Shown: positions 1 through 10,864 of the stretch, in pieces
Position numbering within the stretch: position 1 is the first letter of the stretch
How the letters are laid out: every line of letters begins with the position of its first letter
Source of the DNA: Paratinospora sagittata
Lineage: Eukaryota > Streptophyta > Magnoliopsida > Ranunculales > Menispermaceae
Direction of reading: 5' to 3'
Assembly (NCBI GenBank): GCA_035771175.1
Contig: CM069592.1
Span: 39,820,198 to 39,884,197, forward strand
DNA: 64,000 nt
Program-made: the position numbers and the translations under genes
Notes under the pieces: generated by a model
What the model was told of the DNA's origin: nothing
Database searches by the model: none
Seen by the model: the letters and a program-made list of their open reading frames with translations, nothing else

Positions 1-519
1 TTCCTCCGTCTGCCACACCGACTGCCACGCCTGCGACGGCGGATGCACGAAAACTCCGGGATCCATTCCGGCCAACGCCGGCCGTCCGATCGTAACTCCG
101 GCAGCACCATAATACGGTAACCCTAGCCCCGCGGCCTCGTCCTTGATCTCGTCTCTCGGAACAATATCCACCAAGAAATCGAATATATCGGTGCGAGTGA
201 TCGCCGCGGCTATATCGTTCTTCTGAAGCGTTCTGCGCTTGTTTTCCTCTGCGTGAAGCCAAGATCGGATGGTCAGTTCGAGGATGAAGAGCTCGCAGGC
301 TTTGGCGAAGAGAATGGGGGCTTCGGCGGAGATCATGCGAACATCTTCATCGGCTTTCATGATCTTCTTGATGCGCGCTAGTGGTAGCTGATGGTTGCGG
401 AAATCGTTCACTTGTTCGATCTCTTGGCGCTGGTAAGACCAGAACATTTGGAGTTGTTGTTGTTGTTGTTGCAGGAGCTGGTGAAATGGGGGTTGTGGAG
501 GGTACGGTGAAGAAGATTG

Positions 520-550
<31 letters not shown>

Positions 551-585
551 TGATGATGATGTTGTTGTTGTTTTTTGGTATCCAT
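1..585 (-). CDS. NF-YC: NF-YC histone-fold transcription factor subunit, C-terminus missing (partial)
   Basis: Nuclear factor Y subunit C, which pairs with NF-YB through a histone fold and then with NF-YA to bind CCAAT boxes in promoters. The ATG is the complement of 583-585, and 195 codons are read to the left edge, where the gene leaves the window. The N-terminus is rich in Gln, with a His/Gln run and a second Gln run coded around 460-560. The histone-fold core is highly conserved, with the stretches [40 protein letters not shown] and [20 protein letters not shown] and the [13 protein letters not shown] segment. The tail keeps the family's SQAWQSVWQ motif next to the window edge. No intron interrupts the coding part. 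It most resembles the NF-YC1/3/4/9 group. The GA-rich sequence just upstream (586-700) is probably 5' leader. Family assignment is firm; the exact member is not. Confidence 0.95.
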
Positions 586-914
586 GGATTGATCTATGGA
601 TCGATCAGAAGAAGAAGAAGATTGATGATGATGATTGGGTTAGAGAGATTGATTTGAAGAGAGAAGATGGAGAGATCAGAGAGATCTGTTGTGGAGCGAT
701 TGGAATGGGAAAACAGGGTTTCGAGGCGGTACAGATTCTCGTGCGGGTTGTCTGTACCGTATCAATTAGCTCTTTTTATTGTCTACTATAGTTGTTTAAT
801 AATGGTTTGATTTGATTTCTTTCTTCTTCATTTTTTTTGTCAATAGTGATGATGTTTGTATATATATGTCTTGTAAATGTATTTTTATTGCAATATTGGT
901 AATTATGTATGGTA
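586..914. other. Upstream region of the NF-YC gene
   Basis: Probable 5' leader and promoter of the leftward NF-YC gene. It has a GAA/GAT-rich stretch near 605-670, then becomes AT-rich. An open frame on the + strand across 381-791 is an antisense shadow of the NF-YC poly-Gln region. I see no other gene here. Confidence 0.5.
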
Positions 915-1262
915 TTTGATAATAATTTGATAATTTTTAAATATAATAAAGATTGACAAATTATAAAAGTTAAGCTTCCATAAAAAAATTTTCCAAGAGG
1001 TAAAATCTATTTTTAAATACGGTCTTTCTTTCCAACAAATAAAAGATAAAAATCATAGATATTTACAATAAATTGTTAAAATTTGTAAATAATTGTCTAT
1101 ATAAAATGATTTTCATCACTTAGATTTAGTATATAATAGTAACTATGAAATAGTTTGTTATATACCAAATACGATATATAATTACCAATATAGCAATTAA
1201 ATTATATATGTATTTGTATATTAAGTTTTCTGTATTTAAAGTAAATGAATAATAATATATTT
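915..1262 (+). repeat. Direct repeat, copy 1 (partner at 10865-11212)
   Basis: About 340 bp of AT-rich non-coding sequence is repeated in the same orientation at 10865-11212, about 900 bp beyond the intact J-protein gene. By eye the copies are roughly 90% identical and include identical blocks such as the one starting CACTTAGATTTAGTATATAA. A shorter third piece related to its left end lies near 10690-10770. It is either a low-copy dispersed repeat or the downstream flank of a duplicated J-protein unit. Confidence 0.7.
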
Positions 1263-1454
1263 AATCTTTTTTTAAAAAATCTTAAATATAATTAAACTAA
1301 AGATAAATAGGTTTTCTTTCTCTTTTTTTGTGTATGAAATAAACATGACCTATGAGTATTTTTTTCATTTCTCATTCAATATTTCATTTTAAATGAAAAT
1401 TTTACTAATAAACAATAAAAATGCATTTACAACACATATATACAAACATCATTA

Positions 1455-2147
1455 CTATAGGAAGCTTGCTCTGGTGCTTCGCCCAGGCAAGAACAAATCA
1501 GTTGGTGCCAATGGAGCATTCATATTCATTTCGGAGACATGGGATTTGTTATCTAACAAAAACAGGGAGAGTAGCTTATGATCTCAAGAGGTTTTCAAAA
1601 ACTTCTTCCCAACAGAAGAATTAAAGGTCTACCTGCAACTACTGGTTCCTCGGATCAACATGGTGCAAAAGGTTCCTATAACTTCACCAACGCTACAGAA
1701 TCAAGTGGGCGGTCTCATAAAACCAATAGCCGCGCGAGTCGGTTCATCGACACCGAGGCCTTCCCAGCAATGTCAGAATTCAAATCAGTATGAGGGTGAC
1801 AAGAATGCTTATGCTCCGGGAAGGAGTACTAGTACTGCTGCTCCGAACGAGGGATCTGCCGGTCATGGTTCTTTTAATCAAACCAATTTCCGAAATGCTG
1901 GTGCAGGTGATTCTACTGCTCCGGCTTTCTTCTGCCTCGCAAGCTACAAATCAACAGGCCTATGGGAAAGCAAAGAGAGAAGAATCTCCCTTACTAATTC
2001 TAAAAGGACGTCTAGTGGTATATTTGATTCTCTCAATAATATTGGTTCTGGTAATGGTGCTGCAATGGAAAGAAAAGTCAAAATTAAAGAAGAAAAGGTG
2101 ATAACAGAAGCTAATGAAGAAGAGATGGTAGTAGTGAATGGTGGGGA
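1455..2147 (+). pseudogene. J-protein (DnaJ/DUF3444) gene fragment 1
   Basis: Broken copy of the J-protein gene at 7658-9925. Similarity starts inside the J domain at YRKLAL (parent about 7913), and the HPD signature is damaged (the parent's LHPDKNK reads LRPGKNK). It continues through the Ser/Thr-rich linker with several frameshifts, so the pieces lie in different frames. It lacks the parent's zinc-ribbon-like segment. At about 2085-2095 it jumps from parent position about 8715 to about 9822, removing most of the DUF3444 domain and keeping only the tail motif VITEANEE. Similarity then stops abruptly at about 2147, inside exon 4 of the MADS remnant that lies on the other strand. No functional product is expected. 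Confidence 0.88.
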
Positions 2148-3050
2148 AACTTCAACGAGTTCTCTAGATCTTGCTCAAGAGTCAAGACCCCGAAGCTCCT
2201 CAATACTCAAATCATTCTGATCTTCTCCAATCCTATGCCTATGAACCAAGCCCTAGCTAATTAGAAACTCAAGCACTAAAAACACAAAAAACCTGCTGCA
2301 GCCTGAAGCTACTAGCATTAAAGGAAACGAAAACTAGCTAACACATGATCTCAAGTAACATTCAAATACAACTACAAGAACATCTACTAATTTGTGCTAA
2401 TTAAAGTACCTAATTTCCCTCCTGAGTTTTCGGTTTTTGCCTTCCAGCTTGTTCAAGTTATCCTGCATCCGCTGTAAATACACAAAATACTCATGAAGAT
2501 CAAGCCGGCAAAGAAGAAGAAGAAGAAGAAACGAAAAGAAAAGGAAGTCATGAATCACATAGAGGGGAAATTACTGTACGGTAACTCATAGTGGGAGTTC
2601 CACAAGTTGATCCCCGTAACCTGCTGATCATACCTATCGAACATCTTCTTCGTCCTACACAGATCAAGACAGCAAGCTAGCTAGGGTTAATTTCAAAGAA
2701 GATCAAAGATCGACTGACGAAACTAGAGATCAAAGAAAAAACGATCAAACAGATCTGTCGGCGCGCGCGCGACTGATGAATCATGAATCAGAAGAAAAAC
2801 AAATAAATTAAACTTACATGACCTAAGGACTGATGTACTCGGAGAATTTTCCAGTACTGGAGAACATGATGATCAGAGAGACCTCAGCTTCGCAGAGAAC
2901 AGTGAGCTCTCGAGCTTTCTTCATAATTCCGGATCGTCTCTTGGAGTATGTGACCTGCCTGTTCGTCGAATTCTCTTTTCTCTTGATCTCGATCTTTCCT
3001 CGTCCCATCGATCCTCTCCTCTGCAACTCCGCCAGGATCTCTCAAGAAAA
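2148..3050 (-). pseudogene. TM6/AP3-type MADS-box gene remnant (exons 1-4)
   Basis: Remnant of a B-class floral MADS-box gene of the TM6 (AP3 lineage) type; intact members are transcription factors for petal and stamen identity. Exon 1 (3008-2818) encodes the MADS domain starting [10 protein letters not shown] and ending GKFSEYISP. Exon 2 (2654-2585) encodes TKKMFDRY...GINLWNSHYE. Exon 3 (2471-2410) is exactly 62 bp, the conserved length in this family, and encodes RMQDNLNKLEGKNRKLRREI. Exon 4 starts at 2238 (GEDQNDLSIEELRGL) and is cut off in mid-exon at about 2148. Introns are still present, so it arose from DNA, not from a processed transcript. Defects: an in-frame TAG right after EYISP; extra codons in exons 1 and 2; TT where the exon 2 donor should be GT; a 7-bp duplication that shifts the frame in exon 4; and missing K-domain remainder and C-terminus. 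Dead gene. Confidence 0.9.
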
Positions 3051-4345
3051 GGACTTCTTGTTGAACTAACTCGGGTATTAGTTGATTTCATGAGACTGCC
3101 CACTTGATGCTGTAGTGTTGGTGAAGTTATAGGAACCTTTTGCACCATGTTGAGCCGAGGAACCAGTAGTTGCAGGTGGAACTTTCTTCTGTTGGGAAGA
3201 AGTTTTTGAAAACCTCTTGTGATCATAAGCTACTCTCCTGTTTTTGTCCGATAACAAACCCCATGCCTCCGAAACGAATATGAATGCTTCATTGGCACCA
3301 ACTGACTTGTTCTTGTCAGGGTGAAGCATCAGACCAAGCTTCCTATACTGTTTCTTGATTGTGTGATAGTCGGCAGATGGACTGATCACACCAATCTGCT
3401 TCGCTGACAGATAAACATCAAGAGTTGCCAGCAATTGAGATATACCCTCAAGATTGGGATACAAATTTTGGGCTTTCAAGGCAAATTTCTTTGCACCAGA
3501 AAGGTTGAACTTCTTCTCAAAAATTTCTTTGGCCCTCACAGGCTCCTCATCTTTGTTGCATTCCATTCTCCGCTTGCCAAGTAGTGTAAGGCAGTTATGT
3601 TCTATAGAATTATATGAGACACACCATTGCCAGAGCTTGTAGAGCTGGAAAGACTTAGAATTGATGCTCAAAACAAAAATGATCACATATATTTGCTTAC
3701 GCAATTAATCTCATATATATATATATATATATATATATGAGATTATATATATATACAAGTCAAGAATACACTCTAGCTGTTGTAACTACCTATGTACACG
3801 TGACACATTCACATAGGACAGTACCTTTAACACCTATAACTGTTATCAGAATTAGTTTCCAGAATTTTCTGATGACGTTAGCTGAAGCAAGCAGTCGACT
3901 GATATTAACTCTGAACTGCATTCTTCTTGGCTTTGTCACTTTCATGTTCAGGTGAACTGTGTCAGAGTTGTTAGTGCTAAGTTAGTTAGTTGGTTAGACT
4001 ATCAAGCTCAGCTATAAATATCTGGAAACTCTCTGTATTTCATTCATTCTGTTCTCAATGAAACAGTCTACAATGGCGTTCTTGGAACTGTGATATTCTT
4101 CTGTTCTTGATAGTATCTTTGATATATAAATAGTGTTTGCTCCATTTTTTCTTTTTGTTGATAAATTCTGCTACTTCTTCTTTCGTTGATCACTTTTTTT
4201 CTGGTTTCTTGTCATCAGGTAGATGAATTCAACAGCCGCTTCCCCATTCCACCATCAAGATAATATCTTTCCAGATTTCATACAGAGAGTGACTTTCAAG
4301 TACTGTTCACACCTGGCCTGAATCACAAAAGAGAAAATAGCTTAA
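3051..4345 (-). pseudogene. J-protein (DnaJ/DUF3444) gene fragment 2, 5' part
   Basis: Inverted copy of the 5' half of the J-protein gene (parent about 7407-8190). It includes the end of the parent's 5'-UTR intron, the leader, and an ATG at 3566 followed by MECNKDEE. A 163-residue reading frame runs from 3566 to 3078. It keeps HPD (LHPDKNKSVGA), but a short internal deletion removes the start of the J domain (the parent's SGEADWYGIL segment). After about residue 150 the frame passes out of homology at about 3052, where the MADS leader begins. A 544-bp insertion (3588-4131) splits its leader. A truncated J-only peptide is conceivable but unlikely to be functional. Confidence 0.85.
3588..4131. 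mobile_element. 544-bp insertion flanked by a 5-bp target duplication
   Basis: Compared with the intact J-protein leader, this copy carries 544 extra bases flanked on both sides by AGTGT (3583-3587 and 4132-4136), which occurs once in the parent. That is the footprint of an insertion with 5-bp target-site duplication, as made by LTR elements. It holds a (TA)n tract (3713-3738) and TATAAATA at about 4013-4020 upstream of a leader-like stretch, as in a solo LTR. The ends are not clear TG...CA, so the class is open. Confidence 0.5.
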
Positions 4346-5329
4346 GAAGCAATTAATGGCTACACTATAATAAAAAAAATTCAGTTGAAACTTAAGTTTG
4401 TATATGCATGTAATATATGTAACCTACCTCAAATGTCGCTGCATGTTATACACTTATATCGCATGAATTAATTACATGGTATGTGTATTAATTTGGAATA
4501 GTAATAATTTGCATTTATATGTTTTCCCATTCATTGAAAAAATCAATTGTCGTTTTGTATATATATAATTAGAAGTCTCTAATTTGAGAAAAAATATATA
4601 TCTCGCTGAGATTTATTTTTTCATGAAAATCTTTTCCTATGGACTTTCTATTTTAGCAAACTATATAAAGTTGTAAACTTAGGAAATTAATTATTTTAGC
4701 AAACTTACTTTTTCGGGAATTTATTATTATTTGCATTCATATTCTGAGCATTGTCCCCGTGTAGTTGGAAAGAAAAAATCCGTTGAATAGAGTTGGATAT
4801 TAGGCATTGTGTTAGGATTGTGGTTTATCGTGACTAATTAACCTTCTTATTTTTTTAATTGTTTTAAAATTATTTTAATGTACTGATTTAAAAAAAATAA
4901 AAAAAATAGTAGAGTTTTAGAGGTACAACCATTATATTGATCAATGCCTATATGCAAGCTTGTTTGCTATATCAATTCCCATGACAAACATTTGTTTATC
5001 TAGCAATCACATATAATTATCAAAACTTATTGGATATTTATCTTAATTTATATAAATATCATCTATTTCATCAAGAAGTTTGTTATTTATATTTGTGTTC
5101 TCACAAGATGTGCATGGAAATATTCTTCTATAATTTAAGAAGTTCCTTATTTAAATATTTTAAATAAGGAACTAATCTATAAATGCGTTAATAACAATTT
5201 TGACTATACAAAGTTTTAAATAAATGCACAAATTACTTCTAGCGAACTTTGTAAATTTTGTGAAGTCCATCTTACTACTAGTAAATTTACATATTCCAAA
5301 TTAAATATTTCTTCCGTTATCCTTGATTC
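4346..5329. other. AT-rich intergenic stretch
   Basis: I see no gene, clear repeat pair or RNA gene here. Short A/T-rich runs only. Confidence 0.5.
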
Positions 5330-5807
5330 TAGGGGTGTAAGCAACCCGACCGACCCGACTCAATTCGATCAAACCCAATCATTTTGAGTCGGGTCGAGTC
5401 GGGTTTGATTGATATGTCGGGTTAACCTGACCAAATCCAACCCGACTCTTAAAGTTTATATATATATATGGATTCATCTTTATTCTCATAAGTCAAGTTT
5501 AAAAGTAGCTTAATTTGTACATATATGAGTTCTCCAAAAAAAAAAAAAATCTCATCTTTTAAAACTTAAATAATAGTTTAATAAGTTAGATACATGATAA
5601 TCTAATATATTTTATTATTAATATAAGCTTAAATAATAGTTATTAAGCTTTAAAAAAATTAGACTATTTAATAGAGGCCAACCCGATCGACTTGACCCGA
5701 CCATAGGTAGGGTGGTATCGGGTTCAATCTGCTACTATCTGACCTCATCGAGTTAGGTAGGTAAGAGAACAAAAATTCGACTCGATTCAACCTGATTTTA
5801 CTCCTTA
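5330..5807. mobile_element. hAT-like MITE, copy 1 (partner at 61209-61838)
   Basis: The ends are related inverted repeats (TAGGGGTGTAAG... at the left, ...TTTACTCCTTA at the right), followed inward by CCCGACC-rich arms. The interior is closely similar to 61550-61750, sharing blocks such as CTAATATATTTTATTA-like and TTAAGCTTTAAAA. The flanks CTTGATTC and CTTATTC look like a decayed 8-bp target duplication, as in hAT elements. No coding capacity. Confidence 0.72.
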
Positions 5808-6162
5808 CTTATTCGACAACTTATATAAGAATGATATGTACTTTCATAACATTTGATATACATTTGTTCTATTAAGATACACATTTAATATAGTTTGTGA
5901 TATTGACACGTGTACGGCAGAGATCTATTATGTACTATGGGTTTCCTGAAACTTCTGCACAAACAAGTAGTATATTTCCAATTTAGGCTACTTGTAAACC
6001 ACATGCTAGAGTTAAAATCTAACCCAGGTAGGTTTTTTGGCGATCCATGAGAAAAGGTGAGGTTAAAGGGTTAAGAAAATACTTAAATAAACACAAAGCA
6101 TGAGAAAGCCCATTGTAGTTTGCTTCCCACATAGAGATTAGTATTTTGCAATTGTGTTTTGT

Positions 6163-6188
6163 AGAGAGAGAGAGAGAGAGAGAGAGAG
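6163..6188. repeat. (GA)n microsatellite
   Basis: About 13 uninterrupted GA units in the region upstream of the J-protein gene, near its probable transcription start. GA tracts are common in plant 5' leaders. Confidence 0.85.
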
Positions 6189-6323
6189 GGCCTTTGACAA
6201 AAAATAGAAAAGCTCCTGTTTGGATTTGGGTGGGAAAAAGGGTCAAAAATTGGGCGATGAAGGTCTTTTCATGGCGGCTCTGTGTTTCAAATTCCTCCAC
6301 ATGTGGGTTGTAACACTAAATGG

Positions 6324-7434
6324 GTAATTTCTCATCTGTTTACTCTTCTGAAAAGCTTTACATAGAATTAATTTTCACTGCAAGTCGTTTACTGGAGATC
6401 GAGATCAGACATTCTAGGGTTTCAGTTTAAAAGTAGGACTTTGGAGGTTGAATTTTGTAGATAATCAGTTGTTTTTGGTTAGATCCATGGTTGTTGATGT
6501 TGGGTGATTTGGTGTTGGGATGCATTGGAAAAGCGGGTCCTCGTTACTTTTTTGTTTCTGTTGTTCAATCGAAATGTCTCTGTTCTGGGGCTTGGGGCTT
6601 GGTTTTTTTATTATTTTTGAAGCATTTTGGTAGATTGGTTTTCGTGTTTGAGATTTACTGAGAGGTCGGTTCGAGCAGAAAGTATGGTTTTGGCGTCTGC
6701 ATGAAGCTTGAATTTGTTTCTTGATCGCGAACTGATTTGAATTGCTTTATTTTATTTAGCTCTTAATTTTTTTTAGTTTTTTTTTTTTTTTTGTTAATTG
6801 TGTTCCATTGTTTAGAAAAAGAACAAGTGTATATTAGTGTGTTTATGTGTGTGCGTTTTTTTTCTTTTGCATGCTTGTTTGGCTGGTCTTTGAATGGTCC
6901 TTTTTATTTTTATTTTTTACTTTCTTTTTCCCTTTTGTGATTCTCTTGGCAATGAAGCGAATTTTATATTTCATGGCATTCAAAAAAGCTTTGATCTTTT
7001 ATCAATTCATTACGAGGTTTGTAGAATTGTGTATCCAGGGTGCTGGTGTTTGCATGGGCAAGGACACGGACATTTTTTTTTTCTTTTGTTATTCCCTGAT
7101 TTTTATTCTCTTGAATGAAATGAATTCCATATCTCACAGCATTCAAAGATTTTTTTTTTTTTTAATCTTCCACTAATTCAATTACTAAGTTCGTAGATTC
7201 AAATCTGATTCCACAAATTCAAGTACAAGGTTAATAGAATTGGGTATCTCGGATGGTTTGCGTGAGAGTAGATATGGTCCCTTTTTTTTCCTTTCAATTT
7301 TTATTTATTTATTTATTTTGTTTGTAGAAAATGGATATTTTAGTTCATTGCATTCAAAATTTTGGATTGATAATTGGAAAGGAGCTTTGGATTCTTAAGG
7401 TTTTTCTTAAGCTATTTTCTCTTTTGTGATGTAG
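6324..7434 (+). other. Probable 5'-UTR intron of the J-protein gene
   Basis: The acceptor is supported by TTTTGTGATGTAG just before 7435, and by the inverted copy (fragment 2), which retains the same intron end. The donor near 6324 (ATGG|GTAATTT) is a guess. The stretch is T-rich on the coding strand, as usual for plant introns, and holds no convincing open frame. Leader introns are common in genes of this J-protein type. Confidence 0.45.
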
Positions 7435-7657
7435 GGTGTGAACAGTTGAAAGTCGCTCTCTATATGAATTCTAGTAAGATCTTGATGGTGGAATGGAGAA
7501 GCGGCTGTTGAATTCATATATTTAGTGGTTGTTACCCCATTGTTTCAAGCAAGAAACTGAAAAAGTGAACGAGAGAAGAAGCAAAAAGCGACACACAACT
7601 TATCGACTAAAAAAAAAGAAAGAAAAAGAAAAAAACGGAGCAACACTTGGCGGGAGA

Positions 7658-9925
7658 ATGGAATGCAACAAAGATGAGGCAGCCAGGGCCAAAGAAATTG
7701 CTGAGAGGAAATTCACCGCAAAGGACATTTCTGGTGCTAAGAAATTTGCCTTGAAAGCCCAAAATTTGTATCCAAATCTCGAGGGTCTCTCGCAATTGCT
7801 GGCAACTCTTGATGTTTATCTCTCAGCTGCGAATGCCATAAGTGGGGAAGCAGATTGGTATGGTATTCTTGGAGTGAGTCCATCTGCTGACGATGACACA
7901 GTCAGGAAACAGTATAGGAAGCTTGCTCTGATGCTTCACCCTGACAAGAACAAGTCAATTGGTGCCGATGGAGCATTTAAATTCATTTCGGAGGCATGGG
8001 GTTTGTTATCTGATAAAAACCGGAGATTAGCTTATGATCAGAAGAGGTTTTCAAAAATTTCACAACAAAAAGTTCCGCCAGCAAGTACTGGTTCTTCTGC
8101 TCAACATGGTGCTAACGGTTTCTATAACTTCACCAACACTACAGCATCAAGTGGGCGGTCTCATAAGACCAATACCCGAGTTGGTTCAACAACTGGTCCT
8201 GCCTCTTCCCGTCAATCCAAACCTACATTTTGGACTTCTTGTCATCATTGTAAGATGCAGTATGAGTACTTAAGGATGTATCTTAACCAGAAACTACTGT
8301 GTCCCAATTGCCATGAGCCATTTTTTGCCATAGAAACAGGAGGCCCATCATCAAATAATTTGCATTCATCTACGCCTTGGCCTTCCCAGCAATGTCAGAA
8401 TTCAAATCAGTATGTGGGAGACAAGAATGCTTATGCTACGGGAAGGAGGACTAGTGCCGCTCCGAACGTCAGTCATGGCTCTTTTAATCAAACCAATTTC
8501 CAGTGGGCTCCGTCCTCGAGAAATGCTGGTGCAGGTGGTTCTACTGCTCCAGCTCCTTCTGCCTCACAAGCTACAAATCAACAAGCCTACGAGAAAGCAA
8601 AGAGAGAAGAATCTCCCTTTCGAAGGAAGCCCCCTAATTCTAAAAGGACGTCTAGTGGTATATCTGATGCTTTCAATAATATTGGTTCTGGTAATGGTGC
8701 TTCAATGGAAAGAAATGTCAAAAGAAGAAATGATATTGGAGGTAATGTGGCAAATCAAATGGGTGCAGCCCATTTTGAATCAGGATTTAAACAGGGTGGT
8801 TCTGAAGCACAAAGGACTAATAATGGCTTTCCTTTCAGTATTAAATTTAACAGTACAAGAGAACTGTCACAGCTTGAAACCCGAAATATGTTGATGGAAA
8901 AGGCAAAGATGGAAATCCGCAAAAAGTTGAAAGAATGGAATTTGAGGAGTAGGCCCAAGGTTGCTGCAGAAGGGAATAAGAAAGAAAATGAGAAAGAAGC
9001 CGCGGGAGTAAAGGATGGGATATATGATCAACACAAGTCAAATGATACAATGGTTGGAAAACAAGGACTACCAGCTAAAAAGCCCCCCTCTGATGCATCT
9101 AATCCTGGTTCAGATACTGAATCACAAGAGCCCTTGACCATCAATGTCCCGGATCCAGATTTTCACGATTTTGACAAAGATCGTACTGAAAGATCGTTCG
9201 GGGTTAACCAGGTTTGGGCTGCTTATGATGATGATGATGGAATGCCCCGTTATTATGCCATGATTCATAGTGTTATCTCCTTAAATCCATTCAAGATGCG
9301 TATTAGCTGGCTCAACTCCAAAACCAACACTGAACTTGGGCCAATCGACTGGACTGGATCCGGTTTCTCAAAAACTTGTGGGGATTTCAGGATAGGTAAA
9401 TATGAAGTCAATGATTCCCTCAATTCTTTCTCTCATCGGGTTTTTTGGACAAAAGGAGCCAGAGGAGTCGTTTGCATATATCCTAAAAAGGGTGACGTGT
9501 GGGCGCTTTATCGTAACTGGTCTCCCGACTGGAATGAACATACTTCAGATGAAGTGATACACAAATATGACATGGTTGAGGTGCTTGATGATTATAATGA
9601 AGACCAAGGAGTTTCTGTTACTCCTCTGGTCAAGGTTGCCGGATTCAAAACAGTCTTTCACCGGCACTTGGATCCCAGGGAAGTCAAGAGGATTCCCAGA
9701 GAAGAGATGTTTAGGTTTTCGCATGTGGTGCCTTCTTATTTTCTCACGGGTCAAGAAGCTCCAAATGCTCCAAAGGGATGTCGGGAGCTGGACCCTGCTG
9801 CTACCCCTTTAGAGCTTCTTCAGGTGATAACAGAAGCTAATGAAGAAGGGGTGTTAGTGAATGGAGACAAAGGGTTAACAGTAGAAACCAAGGAAGAAAT
9901 GCTTGTGAAAGACAATGAAAAATAG
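7658..9925 (+). CDS. J-domain co-chaperone with C-terminal DUF3444 domain
   Basis: A 755-residue plant J-protein in one coding exon. J-proteins stimulate the ATPase of Hsp70 through the HPD loop. The start chosen is the ATG at 7658 (MECNKDEAARAKEIAERKF), the usual N-terminus of this family; an in-frame ATG at 7529 would only add a Lys-rich extension that lies in the leader. Order: N-terminal helical region (1-60); J domain (about 66-130), with DWYGILGV and HPD at 94-96; Ser-rich linker; a CxxC...CxxC zinc-ribbon-like segment (CHHC and CPNC, about 195-220); a low-complexity, basic middle; and DUF3444 (about 500-720), with RSFGVNQVWAAYDDDDGMPR and GDVWALYRNWSPDW. The role of DUF3444 is not established; members are often thought to be nuclear or cytosolic. 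Two broken copies lie upstream at 1455-2147 and 3051-4345. The leader is probably interrupted by an intron ending at 7434. Confidence 0.95.
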   Translation: MECNKDEAARAKEIAERKFTAKDISGAKKFALKAQNLYPNLEGLSQLLATLDVYLSAANAISGEADWYGILGVSPSADDDTVRKQYRKLALMLHPDKNKSIGADGAFKFISEAWGLLSDKNRRLAYDQKRFSKISQQKVPPASTGSSAQHGANGFYNFTNTTASSGRSHKTNTRVGSTTGPASSRQSKPTFWTSCHHCKMQYEYLRMYLNQKLLCPNCHEPFFAIETGGPSSNNLHSSTPWPSQQCQNSNQYVGDKNAYATGRRTSAAPNVSHGSFNQTNFQWAPSSRNAGAGGSTAPAPSASQATNQQAYEKAKREESPFRRKPPNSKRTSSGISDAFNNIGSGNGASMERNVKRRNDIGGNVANQMGAAHFESGFKQGGSEAQRTNNGFPFSIKFNSTRELSQLETRNMLMEKAKMEIRKKLKEWNLRSRPKVAAEGNKKENEKEAAGVKDGIYDQHKSNDTMVGKQGLPAKKPPSDASNPGSDTESQEPLTINVPDPDFHDFDKDRTERSFGVNQVWAAYDDDDGMPRYYAMIHSVISLNPFKMRISWLNSKTNTELGPIDWTGSGFSKTCGDFRIGKYEVNDSLNSFSHRVFWTKGARGVVCIYPKKGDVWALYRNWSPDWNEHTSDEVIHKYDMVEVLDDYNEDQGVSVTPLVKVAGFKTVFHRHLDPREVKRIPREEMFRFSHVVPSYFLTGQEAPNAPKGCRELDPAATPLELLQVITEANEEGVLVNGDKGLTVETKEEMLVKDNEK

Positions 9926-10864
9926 TATAACAGATGCTAAGGAAGAAGATGATTTTTGGTGGAAAAAGGATGGAGAAATCCTTGGAACAGAAGAAACAGA
10001 TAGTAAATTCTTGTATTATGCAGATCTGACAAGAATAGAAATGACCCTTTTGGTGTAAAAACAAAATCCATACTCTTTAATACTGAATACAGAGAAAGAT
10101 TTTGGGATCCACCTTCTGCTTGCAATTTGAAGAAGACAGTTTTGATGGATTTATATATATATATATGGGCCATGGGTCTAAAGAGAAATCTGAATGGTGA
10201 ATGCTTAAAAATTGGCTCTTTTGGATATCTATTTTCAAAGATCTGTAAGGTTTCAGCAGCAGCTTTTGTCTAACCCAAAGAGAGAAATTTGTCCTTCAAC
10301 TTGAAGAAATAGTTGAATTTAAGTGTAGCTAGGTTGGAGCCTCTAATCTTTGACATGCTTCTTTGGAGTATTTTGATGTGTTGCTTTTCTCAGTTTTTTA
10401 GTAGGACTACTAAGCCAGGTCTTCTTCTTCTTCTTTTGTTTGTCTCAATAGTTCTTACCTTTCCTTGTGCTGATTACTGATCCCAAAGGATGGTTAAGAG
10501 AAAAACAGAAGAAGAAAAAATTTATATTTTAGTGTGATTCTTTTTGGTGGATAAATCATTGTGAAGATTTTTAATGCTTACTCTTCGTTTTTTTGGGTGG
10601 ATATATATATATATATATTATTATTTTTAAATACCCATACAACTTCATACCAAAGAAGAGAAGGGAGGACGGCCCTCCTCGAAACATTTTTAGATAATAG
10701 AGATTGACAAATTGTAAAGGTTTTGCCTCTACATCAGAAATTTCCAACCGGGTTAAAATCTAATTTGTTTGTAGATAAATACAATGGAGCATTTTGTAAT
10801 TCAAATTCTAATATCTAATTACTTTAAAGTTTAATTTGAAAGAGACATTAAAAAAAATTAGATT
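9926..10864 (+). other. 3' flank of the J-protein gene
   Basis: Probable 3'-UTR and downstream sequence. It has short (TA)n runs near 10152 and 10603 and, around 10690-10770, a partial relative of the repeat at 10865. No gene seen. Confidence 0.4.

Noticed and set aside
381..791. 136-codon + strand frame rich in Val and Asp
   Set aside because: It is the antisense of the NF-YC poly-Gln coding region; the minus strand is clearly the coding one.
2921..3226. 101-codon minus-strand frame
   Set aside because: It runs out of frame from J-protein fragment 2 into the MADS leader and exon 1; a chance chimeric frame, not a gene.
7529..7657. 43-codon N-terminal extension of the J-protein
   Set aside because: Lys-rich, low-complexity, and absent from the family's usual start; it is more likely leader sequence, as the ATG at 7658 begins the conserved MECNKDEA segment.
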